Part shown: positions 6,695 to 14,206 of the stretch, piece by piece
Numbering within the stretch: position 1 is the first letter of the stretch
Layout: the number at the start of each line of letters is the position of its first letter
Source: an uncultured euryarchaeote
GTDB taxonomy: Archaea > Thermoplasmatota > Poseidoniia > Poseidoniales > Poseidoniaceae
Direction of reading: 5' to 3'
Assembly (NCBI GenBank): GCA_937892665.1
Contig: CALBJF010000164.1
Coordinates: 1-14,612 of the forward strand
Length of the DNA: 14,612 nt
Position numbers and translations under genes: made by a program
The notes under the pieces: model-generated
The model's database searches: none
Told to the model about the DNA's origin: nothing
Seen by the model: only the letters and a program-made list of their open reading frames with translations

Positions 6695-8386
6695 ATGGCA
6701 GAAAGCGATCAATTCTCTGGCCGACTCGGTCTTATCTTCGCATCTATTGGTGCAGCTATCGGTACTGGAAACATCTGGCGTTTTCCCCGAATGGTTGGAG
6801 CAAATGGTGGAGGAACGTTCCTTATCCCATGGCTGTTCTTCCTTTTCGTTTGGTCGATTCCACTCGTTATTGCAGAATTCGCAATGGGTAAGCGCTCCCG
6901 AGTAGGTACAGTTGGTACCTTCCGTATCTTTGCCGGTAAGAAGTTCGCTTGGATGGGGCTTTGGACTGCATGGATTTCGACTGCAATCGGTTTCTATTAT
7001 GCGATTGTTGCCGGATGGTGTTTGAAGTATTTCCAACTCGGTATTTCTGGTGGATTAACTGGAGATGGTGTTGATACAACCGAAGTCTGGAACACCTTCC
7101 TCCAATCTCCATTGCAAGTTATTGGATTCCAAGCCCTCATCATCGGAATCACATTATTAGCAATATGGAAGGGTGCAAAAGCAATTGAAAAGGTCAACGT
7201 TTTGCTAATGATTTCTCTTTTCGTACTTCTTTTCATGACCCTTGGTCTTTCGCTTTGGATGGATATGTCCGATGGAAGTCTTGACGGTGCTCTGTTCATG
7301 TTTACAGTTGATCCTGATATGTTGATGGAACCTGAAGTATGGATTAACGGATTGTCACAATCTGCTTGGTCTTGTTCTGCTGGTATGGGTATGTGTATCA
7401 CCTACGCTGTCTACATGAGAAAAGACGAGGACACAGTTCTCAATGCATTCACCATGGGATTCGCAAACAACAGCATCTCCATCATCGCAGGTCTTGCAGT
7501 TCTTTCAGCAATCTTTGCAGTCAGTGCAGACCCATTGACCACAGTTACAAACGGGTCATCAGCAATCACCTTCCTTGCGTTACCAGAAGTGTTTGCTCAA
7601 GCCCCTGGTGGTCCAATTGGAGCATTTATTATGATGGCAGGATTCTTCCTAGCGTTATCATTTGCAGCGATTACATCAATGATTTCGACTGTTGAATTGT
7701 GTGTTCGAAATTTTGTTGACCATGGATACGATCGACAAAAGTCTGTTTTGATTACATCTCTTGCTATCTTCTTCTTCGGTCTACCTTCTGCCCTCATGTG
7801 GATTAAACTCGATGCCGGTGGTGTCGCATTCCCTGAATTCCTTGAAGTCCAAGATCACATCTGGGGCTATGGGCTCATGTTCAGCGGATTGTTTATTGCA
7901 TTCTCGATATGGAAATATGGCTATGTCAAGTGGAAGAAAGAAGTTGAATTAGGCAAGGCTGCCCCTGGATTCAGAGGATACCTAGGTGTCGGTGTTTCCG
8001 CATTCCGTGACGATTTCATTAACACTGGAGATAACGATTTAGAAGTTGGACGCTGGTGGGACATATGTCTTTACCTCGCCTTCCCATTCTTGTTCAGCGT
8101 TCTCATGTTGTCCTACTTTGGCGATATGATCGCAAATACAGACGATGTATGGAATCCAGCGAATCCGAAGGGACTTGGAATTATTCTGACTTTCTGGGGA
8201 GTTGTAGCAGCTGTATTTATTGCCCTCAATAAGACGTTGATTCAACGACCACTGTACCGTAACGTTCCTGAGGGAGCAGATGCAGACATCTCACAACTTC
8301 CTGGTGGCGATGATGATTTGATTGGTATCCTTGGTTCAGAAATCCTCGATGCGGAAGTTTCGCTCGAAAGCGTTCAGATAAATTGA
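6695..8386 (+). CDS. Sodium-coupled amino-acid transporter, NSS/SNF family
   Basis: A 563-aa transporter of the neurotransmitter:sodium symporter family (LeuT fold, about 12 helices) that would import a small amine or amino acid with sodium. TM1 reads GAAIGTGNIWRFP, conserving LeuT N27 and gate R30 as N26 and R29. TM6 reads SQSAWSCSAGMG. TM8 has A324, T327 and S328, matching the LeuT Na2 site (A351, T354, S355). D387 probably matches the LeuT extracellular gate D404. N258 matches LeuT N286, but the E290 position is Ser262. Serine there is typical of chloride-dependent eukaryotic members, whereas bacterial members usually carry an acidic residue. However, the chloride-site tyrosine (LeuT Y47) is Trp46, so chloride dependence is uncertain. 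The gene follows the carboxypeptidase by 11 bp, which points to uptake of amino acids released outside. The acidic C-terminal tail of about 40 residues is cytoplasmic. The exact substrate is unknown. Confidence 0.95.
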   Translation: MAESDQFSGRLGLIFASIGAAIGTGNIWRFPRMVGANGGGTFLIPWLFFLFVWSIPLVIAEFAMGKRSRVGTVGTFRIFAGKKFAWMGLWTAWISTAIGFYYAIVAGWCLKYFQLGISGGLTGDGVDTTEVWNTFLQSPLQVIGFQALIIGITLLAIWKGAKAIEKVNVLLMISLFVLLFMTLGLSLWMDMSDGSLDGALFMFTVDPDMLMEPEVWINGLSQSAWSCSAGMGMCITYAVYMRKDEDTVLNAFTMGFANNSISIIAGLAVLSAIFAVSADPLTTVTNGSSAITFLALPEVFAQAPGGPIGAFIMMAGFFLALSFAAITSMISTVELCVRNFVDHGYDRQKSVLITSLAIFFFGLPSALMWIKLDAGGVAFPEFLEVQDHIWGYGLMFSGLFIAFSIWKYGYVKWKKEVELGKAAPGFRGYLGVGVSAFRDDFINTGDNDLEVGRWWDICLYLAFPFLFSVLMLSYFGDMIANTDDVWNPANPKGLGIILTFWGVVAAVFIALNKTLIQRPLYRNVPEGADADISQLPGGDDDLIGILGSEILDAEVSLESVQIN

Positions 8387-8391
8387 GGTGA
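8385..8391 (+). promoter_or_regulatory. Ribosome-binding site GAGGTGA overlapping the transporter stop
   Basis: GAGGTGA begins within the TGA stop of the transporter and ends 4 nt before the ATG at 8396. This is a near-complete match to the archaeal anti-Shine-Dalgarno and indicates coupling with the transporter. Confidence 0.75.
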
Positions 8392-8395
8392 AACA

Positions 8396-8962
8396 ATGGA
8401 ACCACTCGTTCAGTGGTTGTTGGGAGGGTTCATTCTCTCTCTCCTTTTCATAGGCGTTACTCGATGGTTCTGGTCTCGCTATGACAAACCATCTGAAGAG
8501 GCCATAGAGTGGCAAAAAGAACAAACTGAAAAACGTAAAGAGCGTAAAGTTTGGGAATCTGTTGAAATGCAGATGAGAAGAGAAGCTGAAGATGCTGAAC
8601 AGAAAGCAACCTTTGAACAAAAGAGAATCAAAGTTGCATCTTCAGGAACGACTCCAGATGCAAAAGTTGTTGCAAAAGCATTCGAATCCTTAGGGGGAGC
8701 TCCTAGTGCTAAATCCGTAAAAGAGTCTGAAGTTATCGATTTAGAAGATGATTCAGACATTCATGCTGTGGATGAATTGGTCGAAGTACGCCAAGATGCT
8801 TGGGATGGTGGGGTACAACCGGATCTTGCTGAACCCGAGGAGCCAGATTGGGAACTTGTTGAGCGATTGAAACGTATTTCTGAAGCAGATGAGTTAGAAG
8901 AAAAACCGCACCCAGAACTACCAGATGCTCCAGTTCTTCCAGACCTTAGCGAAGAAGAGTAA
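8396..8962 (+). CDS. Small single-pass membrane protein with coiled coil and acidic tail
   Basis: I do not recognise a family for this 188-aa protein. Residues about 5-28 form one transmembrane helix (WLLGGFILSLLFIGVTRWFW). A highly charged, probably coiled-coil stretch runs through about 35-80, rich in E, K, R and Q. An acidic, proline-rich low-complexity tail fills the rest. The short N-terminus and positive residues after the helix suggest that the charged part faces the cytoplasm. It starts 9 nt after the transporter with a strong ribosome-binding site, so it is the third gene of the peptidase-transporter operon. By analogy with the small MetS protein needed by the NSS transporter MetP of Corynebacterium, it might be an accessory subunit, but there is no sequence similarity to support this. 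It may equally be a general membrane scaffold. Confidence 0.75.
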   Translation: MEPLVQWLLGGFILSLLFIGVTRWFWSRYDKPSEEAIEWQKEQTEKRKERKVWESVEMQMRREAEDAEQKATFEQKRIKVASSGTTPDAKVVAKAFESLGGAPSAKSVKESEVIDLEDDSDIHAVDELVEVRQDAWDGGVQPDLAEPEEPDWELVERLKRISEADELEEKPHPELPDAPVLPDLSEEE

Positions 8963-8977
8963 AGTCTCCATAGACTT
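8962..8977 (+). terminator. Possible hairpin at the end of the peptidase-transporter operon
   Basis: A perfect 6-bp inverted repeat (AAGTCT, loop CCAT, AGACTT) begins on the last base of the stop codon and is followed by a pyrimidine-rich stretch (CTCTTTCGTT). The stem is short and AT-rich and there is no clean T-run, so it is a weak candidate. Confidence 0.25.
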
Positions 8978-9034
8978 CTCTTTCGTTCCGAATTCAAGCG
9001 AAGGGCATTAGAGGGGAGAGCCGCTGGTTTGCAC

Positions 9035-10378
9035 ATGGTCCAACGCCCGAGAGGTACCCGTGATTTTGGCCCCAAAGAGATGCAACGCCGTTTAGCATTC
9101 GAATCTCTTCTTGAAGAACAGGCTCGACGCCACGGCTTTTCTCGAATTCAAACACCTATTTTTGAATCACTTGATTTGTTTACTGCAAAATCAGGACCTG
9201 GTGTCGTCTCTCAGTTGTATGCATTCAAGGACAAAGGCGAACGTGATCTTACGCTACGTCCTGAATTAACAGCTCCAGTCATGCGAATGGTTGCTGAGGA
9301 ATTACGTAATGAAACCAAACCGTTACGTCTCTCTTACTTCGGACAATGTTTCCGCTATGAAGAATTCAAGAAAGGACGTTATCGTGAGTTCTTCCAATAT
9401 GGTGTTGAACTCATTGGGGCTACAGGGCCCTTGGTTGAAGCAGAAGTCATTGCTTTAGCCATCAATATGCTTTCAGAAAGTGGACTCAAGAATTGGGAAT
9501 TACGAATTGGACACGTAGGCGTTCTCAAGCAAGCCCTGTCAGGAATTGGACTGAGCGCTTCAGCAGAATCAGGAGAGCCTCCAATCGCTTCGGCTATGCG
9601 ATTCCTCGACAAAGGTGATTTCAAAGGCTTAGAAGCCCTTCTAAGCGGACAAGGAATCTCTTCTGACTACATTCAACCACTCCAACAACTCTCGGCCTTA
9701 GAAGGAGGCCAAGAGACCATTGCACAAGCAAGAGAAATCCTCTCATCAATAGAAGGCGTTTCCTTGGAAGCCCTAGAGGCATTAGAAACAACATTGACTT
9801 CGATTACTCATCTTGCACCTTCACCACCATCACTCTCTGTCAACCTAACCGTTGCTCGTGGTCTCGATTATTACACAGGGACAGTCTTCGAAGTCCACGT
9901 TCCAGAACTCGGTGGAGAAGGACAAGTTCTCGGTGGAGGATCGTATCGACTACTCCATCTCTTCGGTCTTGAAGACTTAGATCCATGTTGTGGATTTGGT
10001 CTTGGATTCGATAGAGTCCTCCTTGCCCTTGAAGCCCAAGCAGCAGCAGAAAACAGAAAAGAAGTTGTCCCTGGAGAATCAGATACACTCGGACTTCTCG
10101 CAGTTATTCCATTCAACATTGATACAACATCAGTTCTCGGTATGGTCGGAGAATTACGCAATCATGGAGAACGAGTCGAACTTGAACTTCGTTCCAGAAA
10201 GATAGGAAAGGCTCTGAATTGGGCAAACAATATCGGAGCAGCATATGCAATGGTCATTGGACCAAGAGATATTGAACAAGGTAAAGCATCAATCAAGAGA
10301 CTCTCTGATGGAGAACAAGTTGAAACACAACTCAACAGTTCTTCAGTGCTTGAAGCACTTCAACAACTTCGATCTTAG
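9035..10378 (+). CDS. hisS: Histidyl-tRNA synthetase
   Basis: A 447-aa class II aminoacyl-tRNA synthetase that charges tRNA-His with histidine in the cytoplasm. The N-terminus QRPRGTRDFGP is the family hallmark. TLRPELTAP (about 73-81) binds histidine and ATP. Motif 2 is FRYEEFKKGRYREFFQ (106-121). LDYYTGTVFE (277-286) is the HisRS-specific histidine-binding motif, and GFGLGFDRV (320-328) is motif 3. The anticodon-binding domain fills about 350-447. All core motifs are intact and the length is normal. I chose the ATG at 9035. An in-frame TTG at 9029 is nearer to the GAGGGGAG purine tract (9011-9018) and cannot be excluded; it would add only two residues. The gene lies 72 bp after the operon before it and shares a 4-base TTAG stop overlap with the convergent surface-protein gene. 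Confidence 0.97.
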   Translation: MVQRPRGTRDFGPKEMQRRLAFESLLEEQARRHGFSRIQTPIFESLDLFTAKSGPGVVSQLYAFKDKGERDLTLRPELTAPVMRMVAEELRNETKPLRLSYFGQCFRYEEFKKGRYREFFQYGVELIGATGPLVEAEVIALAINMLSESGLKNWELRIGHVGVLKQALSGIGLSASAESGEPPIASAMRFLDKGDFKGLEALLSGQGISSDYIQPLQQLSALEGGQETIAQAREILSSIEGVSLEALEALETTLTSITHLAPSPPSLSVNLTVARGLDYYTGTVFEVHVPELGGEGQVLGGGSYRLLHLFGLEDLDPCCGFGLGFDRVLLALEAQAAAENRKEVVPGESDTLGLLAVIPFNIDTTSVLGMVGELRNHGERVELELRSRKIGKALNWANNIGAAYAMVIGPRDIEQGKASIKRLSDGEQVETQLNSSSVLEALQQLRS

Positions 10379-11202
10379 TTTTCTTCGTCTTCTTGACGAC
10401 TGTTGACAAAGACTGCCATTGCAATTGCTGCAGATGCAACAACGAGTGTGAATCCAGGAGCGTCTTCAGAGTCGCTGCTTCCACCATCAATTTCTCCACC
10501 CTCTTGGAATTCTTCTGAGAAGGAAGCGTCGTCGATTGGAACTTCGATTCGACTATCCATACCCATAGTCATCTCGAATTTAGCAGGATCTCCGCCACCA
10601 AGAAATCCAGCGATACCCGGGTTGTAGTTTCCTGCAAGTTTCATCTTCACTCGAACTTCAGGGCTGTAGTCGCTGCCGTCCCAGTCGATTGGCGTTGATT
10701 CATCGATTGCAAAATTGAAAACAACTGTGTTTTGTCCTTGAACTAAACCAGTCTCTTGATGAACATCAACTTGATTTGGACCTGCCATCAAAGTAATGTT
10801 TAGTTCTTCACACTGGTTTTGATCACAGGCACCTTGATTATCGCCATTTGTCCAATCACCCTCAACTAAGATGTCAAATGAACCTCTGAATAATCCGTCA
10901 GGGTCCATGTATACTCTCTTTGCAAGCATAGGTTCCATTCTGAATTTTAAATCGATGTCTATAATTCCATCATTAACTTCCTCTGAGTACTTTTCAAGGG
11001 TCTCATTCTCTTGCATTGAAAAGTGAGTCCATGCCTTAGAATTTGACTCATTGTAATACATATGGAGTGTTTTATTTTCTTCGGAGGGTTGTCTTGGGTC
11101 ATCTGCTGGGTCTGCTTGTTGAACAGCAACATTTCCACCAGCTTGTACTGGAACTAACATCATCAGGGCCATGAAGACGGCTAAGCCTGCAATCTTGCGC
11201 AT
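10375..11202 (-). CDS. Secreted surface protein with PGF-CTERM-like anchor
   Basis: A 275-aa exported protein of unknown function. Residues 1-21 are a typical signal peptide (MRKIAGLAVFMALMMLVPVQA). The mature part is acidic and probably beta-rich. It has four N-glycosylation sequons (N43, N51, N66, N135) and two cysteines (C126, C131) that could form a small disulfide loop. A Gly/Ser/Asp-rich spacer (235-247) leads to PGF at 249-251 and a hydrophobic helix to about 266, as in PGF-CTERM substrates of archaeosortase A, which are cut and lipid-anchored. Unlike the consensus, the end is acidic (SRQEDEEN) and not an Arg cluster, so it may simply be a membrane anchor. The gene lies 59 bp downstream of ftsZ on the same strand but appears to have its own TATA-like box. 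No Shine-Dalgarno precedes the ATG, consistent with a leaderless mRNA. Confidence 0.85.
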   Translation of the reverse strand: MRKIAGLAVFMALMMLVPVQAGGNVAVQQADPADDPRQPSEENKTLHMYYNESNSKAWTHFSMQENETLEKYSEEVNDGIIDIDLKFRMEPMLAKRVYMDPDGLFRGSFDILVEGDWTNGDNQGACDQNQCEELNITLMAGPNQVDVHQETGLVQGQNTVVFNFAIDESTPIDWDGSDYSPEVRVKMKLAGNYNPGIAGFLGGGDPAKFEMTMGMDSRIEVPIDDASFSEEFQEGGEIDGGSSDSEDAPGFTLVVASAAIAMAVFVNSRQEDEEN

Positions 11203-11231
11203 GTTACTGCGTGTATGAACAGAGATATGAG

Positions 11232-11237
11232 TTTATT
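11232..11237 (-). promoter_or_regulatory. TATA-like box for the surface-protein gene
   Basis: On the minus strand the sequence reads CTCAATAAACTC. The AATAAA core is centred about 32 nt upstream of the ATG at 11202, so transcription would begin within a few bases of the start codon. The absence of a Shine-Dalgarno fits this. Position-based inference only. Confidence 0.35.
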
Positions 11238-11261
11238 GAGTAGGTGTTTTTATTACACTTC

Positions 11262-12458
11262 TCAGTCAAATCGATGAATATCGATGTTTCCTTGACCACC
11301 AGATTGGTTCATCTGTTGTTGTTGGCGAGTGAGTTTCAAAGCGTTTCCAAGTTTATCTGGTTCAAGTCTTGGAGTACGCATATCTGCGCCTCCAACTCCT
11401 GTGATAATGGCCATGACCTTGATGGTATCACCAAAGGTTGGATCTTGTCGAGCGCCCCAGATAACATTCGCATCTTCGCTTACTCTTGCAGTCATCAAAT
11501 CCACAACTTGGGAAGCGGATTCAAGCGTCATGTACTGTCCGCCAGTAACGTGAATTAACACGCCAGTTGCACCATCGACATCAACATCGAGTAGTGGGTG
11601 ATTGAGTGCTTCATGAACAACTTCTTCTGGTCCACGATCTGATTCTCCATAGAGCATCATCGTCACGCCTCCATTAGCCATAATGGCTCGAATATCAGCG
11701 AAATCCAGGTTGATCAATGAAGGCAGAGTAATGGTCTCAACGATTCCCTTCACAATCTCTGCAACCAGTTGATCCATGATTGAGAATGCTTCTTCCAATG
11801 GAAGGTTTGGAACGTAATGCAACAATCTATTATTGTCGAGAACAAGAACAGCATCAGCAACTCTTCGTAGAGATTCAAGCCCTTCAAGAGCTCTCTTCAT
11901 TCGTTGTCGACGCTCAACATGGAATGGTGTTGTTACGATTCCAACAACAAGAGCGCCAGCAGACTTTGCTTCTTCTGCAACGATTGGACAAATACCAGTT
12001 CCTGAACCGCCACCAAGTCCGCTTGCAATAAACACAAGATCAGCACCATTGACAATTCGTCGAATCATTTCTCGACCAGCTTCTGCACATCGACGACCCA
12101 TGGATGGATCTCCACCTGCACCAAGTCCACGAGTAATGTGGCGGCCAACGAGAAGTTTCTGAAGTGAACGTGTGTTATCCAGATGTTGTTTGTCTGTATT
12201 AATTGCAACGGTTACAGCACCTTCAACACCGAGATGTGTGATTCGATTGAGTGTATTATTTCCAGACCCACCACAGCCGACGATAAGGATTCGAGGATTC
12301 GGTACTCCAAGGGATCCAACCTCTTCATCCATGAGAGCAGTTGCACCACGATTGATGGCTTCATCACGAAGCCCAGCAACCATGTCTGCCAGTGCTTTAT
12401 CATGCATATTTTTTGCCGCCTTTGTGCTCGTTGAACTGGAAGAACTACTGGGTCCCAT
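11262..12458 (-). CDS. ftsZ: Cell division GTPase FtsZ
   Basis: A 398-aa tubulin-like GTPase that would polymerise into the division ring. The GTP-binding site shows VGCGGSGNN (60-68), NTD (87-89), GLGAGGDP (111-118) and the tubulin signature GGGSGTG (149-155). In the signature, Ser152 replaces the usual Thr of GGGTGTG. The T7 synergy loop NLDFAD (250-255) keeps both aspartates needed for GTP hydrolysis in the neighbouring subunit. A Ser/Thr-rich tail and a helical extension of about 54 residues precede the core. The C-terminus has a Gln-rich linker and ends NIDIHRFD, like a partner-binding tail. The frame extends upstream to a TTG at 12554. I prefer the ATG at 12458, preceded by AGGAAGTGTAGGG, because the upstream part looks non-conserved. 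Whether it is FtsZ1 or FtsZ2 cannot be decided by eye. It diverges from the photolyase gene. Confidence 0.96.
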   Translation of the reverse strand: MGPSSSSSSTSTKAAKNMHDKALADMVAGLRDEAINRGATALMDEEVGSLGVPNPRILIVGCGGSGNNTLNRITHLGVEGAVTVAINTDKQHLDNTRSLQKLLVGRHITRGLGAGGDPSMGRRCAEAGREMIRRIVNGADLVFIASGLGGGSGTGICPIVAEEAKSAGALVVGIVTTPFHVERRQRMKRALEGLESLRRVADAVLVLDNNRLLHYVPNLPLEEAFSIMDQLVAEIVKGIVETITLPSLINLDFADIRAIMANGGVTMMLYGESDRGPEEVVHEALNHPLLDVDVDGATGVLIHVTGGQYMTLESASQVVDLMTARVSEDANVIWGARQDPTFGDTIKVMAIITGVGGADMRTPRLEPDKLGNALKLTRQQQQMNQSGGQGNIDIHRFD

Positions 12459-12635
12459 CCCTACACTTCCTGATTTCCTGAGCCCTCTCTTCTGACTATT
12501 AACATCCACCCTTGAAGCAGTGGTAAAACAGTCGATTTTTGAGGTCGCATACAACTACCAAAGCAACCTCTTCCTTTGTCAAGGTGTGGTTCATTTCATA
12601 CACGAATTAAAAGAATAGTAGTTCAACCGAAGAAC
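12459..12635. promoter_or_regulatory. Divergent ftsZ/photolyase intergenic region
   Basis: These 177 bp separate the two divergent start codons. Facing the photolyase gene, a TATA-like GAATTAAAAG (12603-12612) lies about 28 nt before the GTG at 12636, predicting a leaderless transcript. Facing ftsZ I see no convincing TATA box; TGTTTTACC (about 12517-12525, minus strand) is the only weak candidate. No gene or repeat was found here. Confidence 0.4.
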
Positions 12636-14150
12636 GTGACTGTTTCGTTGGTTTGGTTGAGAAGAGACCTACGTCTCTCAGATAATCCTGCTCTGGCTCA
12701 AGCTATTGCAGACGGTCGGCCAATCCTCTTCCTTTTCCACCTTGACTCAGAGCGTTTGGGACGTCACGATGTCGATGGCACTCATATCCAATGGGAACTT
12801 GATTGTCTGGACCGTTTGAGACATGATATCGAGAACCGTGGTGGCATCGTTTTATTCCGGTTTGGGCACGTACTCGCCTCCTTGAATGAACTTAATGCTG
12901 AGCATAATTTACACACCATCTACGGGAACGAAGAATCAGGACTGCAATGGTCTTGGGAACGAGATAAATCGGTAGCCAAATGGTGTCAAGAAAATGATGT
13001 GAATTTCGAGGAGTTTCCATCTAATGGTGTCGTCCGACGCTTGCGTTCTAGGGACGATTGGAAAACATTGAGAGATCGTCGAATCGATGCATCAATCATC
13101 GAAGCGCCTCAAAGGATTTCATCCGTCAAGACCCTTCACTCCGATTTGATTCCTCACGCAACCTCATTTGGATTAGAAGTGAGAGAACATCAATATCGTC
13201 CAGAGCCCGGTGAAACAGCAGCGATGGATACACTGTTTTCGTTCCTTGATGAACGAGGACGTGGTTATCGGAAAGGTATGTCAAGCCCAATCTCAGGGGC
13301 ATCCATGTGCTCACGTTTGTCCCCCTATCTGAGTTCTGGATGCATAAGTATCCGGCAGATTTTCTACCATACAAAACGCAAACAGCGTCGTATCAAAACA
13401 AACCCACGCAGTGCTGAGAATAGAGGCTGGAGCGGAAGTCTATCTTCATACCAAAGCCGACTGGCATGGCATTGCCATTTTATGCAGCGACTTGAGGCCG
13501 AAGCAACGCTCGATGAACAAGCCATGAATCCCGAATTGGATGCTCTACTCGTTCGACCTTATGATGAAGAGAAATTTCTAGCGTGGGCAAATGGAACAAC
13601 AGGCTGGCCATTCTTCGATGCATGCATGCGTTCCCTAAGAGCAACTGGATGGATTAATTTCCGAATGCGAGCAATGATGCAATCGGTTGCATCCTATACA
13701 CTCTGGTTACCTTGGAGGGTTACTGGTGCTCATCTTGCTCGCCAATTTCTAGATTATGAGCCAGGGATTCACTGGTCACAGATACAAATGCAATCCGGTG
13801 TCACGGGTATCAACTCAGTGAGAGCCTATTCTATTCTGAAGCAATCAAAAGACCAGGATCCTGATGGTAAATTTATCAAACGATGGGTTCCTGAATTGAG
13901 GGATGTACCATTGGAACGTATTCACGAACCGTGGCTCATGTCCCAAGAAGAACAAACTGACGTATCTTGCATCATTGGAATCGATTATCCCGAACCTATT
14001 GTTGATGAGAAAGTTACCCGTAAGGAAGGAATCAGTCAAGCCTACAAAGCCAAAGCGGACGCAGAGGCGAAACTGCGGTCGAAAATGGTCTATCTCGTTC
14101 ATGGAAGCCGCAAACGTAGCCGCTTCCAACAAGCATCTCATCAAAAGTAG
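12636..14150 (+). CDS. Photolyase/cryptochrome-family flavoprotein lacking the WxW signature
   Basis: A 504-aa protein of the DNA photolyase/cryptochrome family. The N-terminal antenna domain starts VSLVWLRRDLRLSDNPAL (about 3-20). The FAD domain has SRLSPYLSSG (226-235) for flavin binding, then SRLAW and GWPFFDACMRSLRATGW, and DPDGKFIKRWVPEL near the end of the core. The canonical WQW, whose Trp residues in E. coli photolyase (W382, W384) relay electrons to FAD and stack on the lesion, is replaced by Q384-M385-Q386. The usual TGWMHNR is TGWINFR. It may therefore be a distinct repair subfamily or a light sensor. A basic tail of about 30 residues, ending GSRKRSRFQQASHQK, could bind nucleic acid. 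The frame opens at TTG 12576. I chose GTG 12636, adjacent to the conserved N-terminus and about 28 nt from a TATA-like box. There is no Shine-Dalgarno. Confidence 0.9.
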   Translation: MTVSLVWLRRDLRLSDNPALAQAIADGRPILFLFHLDSERLGRHDVDGTHIQWELDCLDRLRHDIENRGGIVLFRFGHVLASLNELNAEHNLHTIYGNEESGLQWSWERDKSVAKWCQENDVNFEEFPSNGVVRRLRSRDDWKTLRDRRIDASIIEAPQRISSVKTLHSDLIPHATSFGLEVREHQYRPEPGETAAMDTLFSFLDERGRGYRKGMSSPISGASMCSRLSPYLSSGCISIRQIFYHTKRKQRRIKTNPRSAENRGWSGSLSSYQSRLAWHCHFMQRLEAEATLDEQAMNPELDALLVRPYDEEKFLAWANGTTGWPFFDACMRSLRATGWINFRMRAMMQSVASYTLWLPWRVTGAHLARQFLDYEPGIHWSQIQMQSGVTGINSVRAYSILKQSKDQDPDGKFIKRWVPELRDVPLERIHEPWLMSQEEQTDVSCIIGIDYPEPIVDEKVTRKEGISQAYKAKADAEAKLRSKMVYLVHGSRKRSRFQQASHQK

Positions 14151-14175
14151 ATTGAATCAATATCATGACGATGAG

Positions 14176-14183
14176 AATAAATA
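14176..14183 (+). promoter_or_regulatory. TATA box of the tRNA-Tyr gene
   Basis: AATAAATA is centred about 27 nt upstream of the first tRNA nucleotide, the expected distance for archaeal TBP/TFB-driven transcription. It shows the tRNA has its own promoter, separate from the photolyase gene that ends 56 bp earlier. Confidence 0.55.
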
Positions 14184-14206
14184 GAACGAGGCGGTCGCAG
14201 GGACTA

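Noticed and set aside
6997..7401. 134-aa open frame antisense to the transporter
   Set aside because: The sense strand encodes conserved NSS helices; the antisense translation has no recognisable features.
12459..12554. N-terminal extension of FtsZ from a TTG start
   Set aside because: A better ATG with a purine-rich upstream tract exists at 12458, and the extension is low in hydrophobic structure and unlike other FtsZ N-termini. It is not fully excluded.
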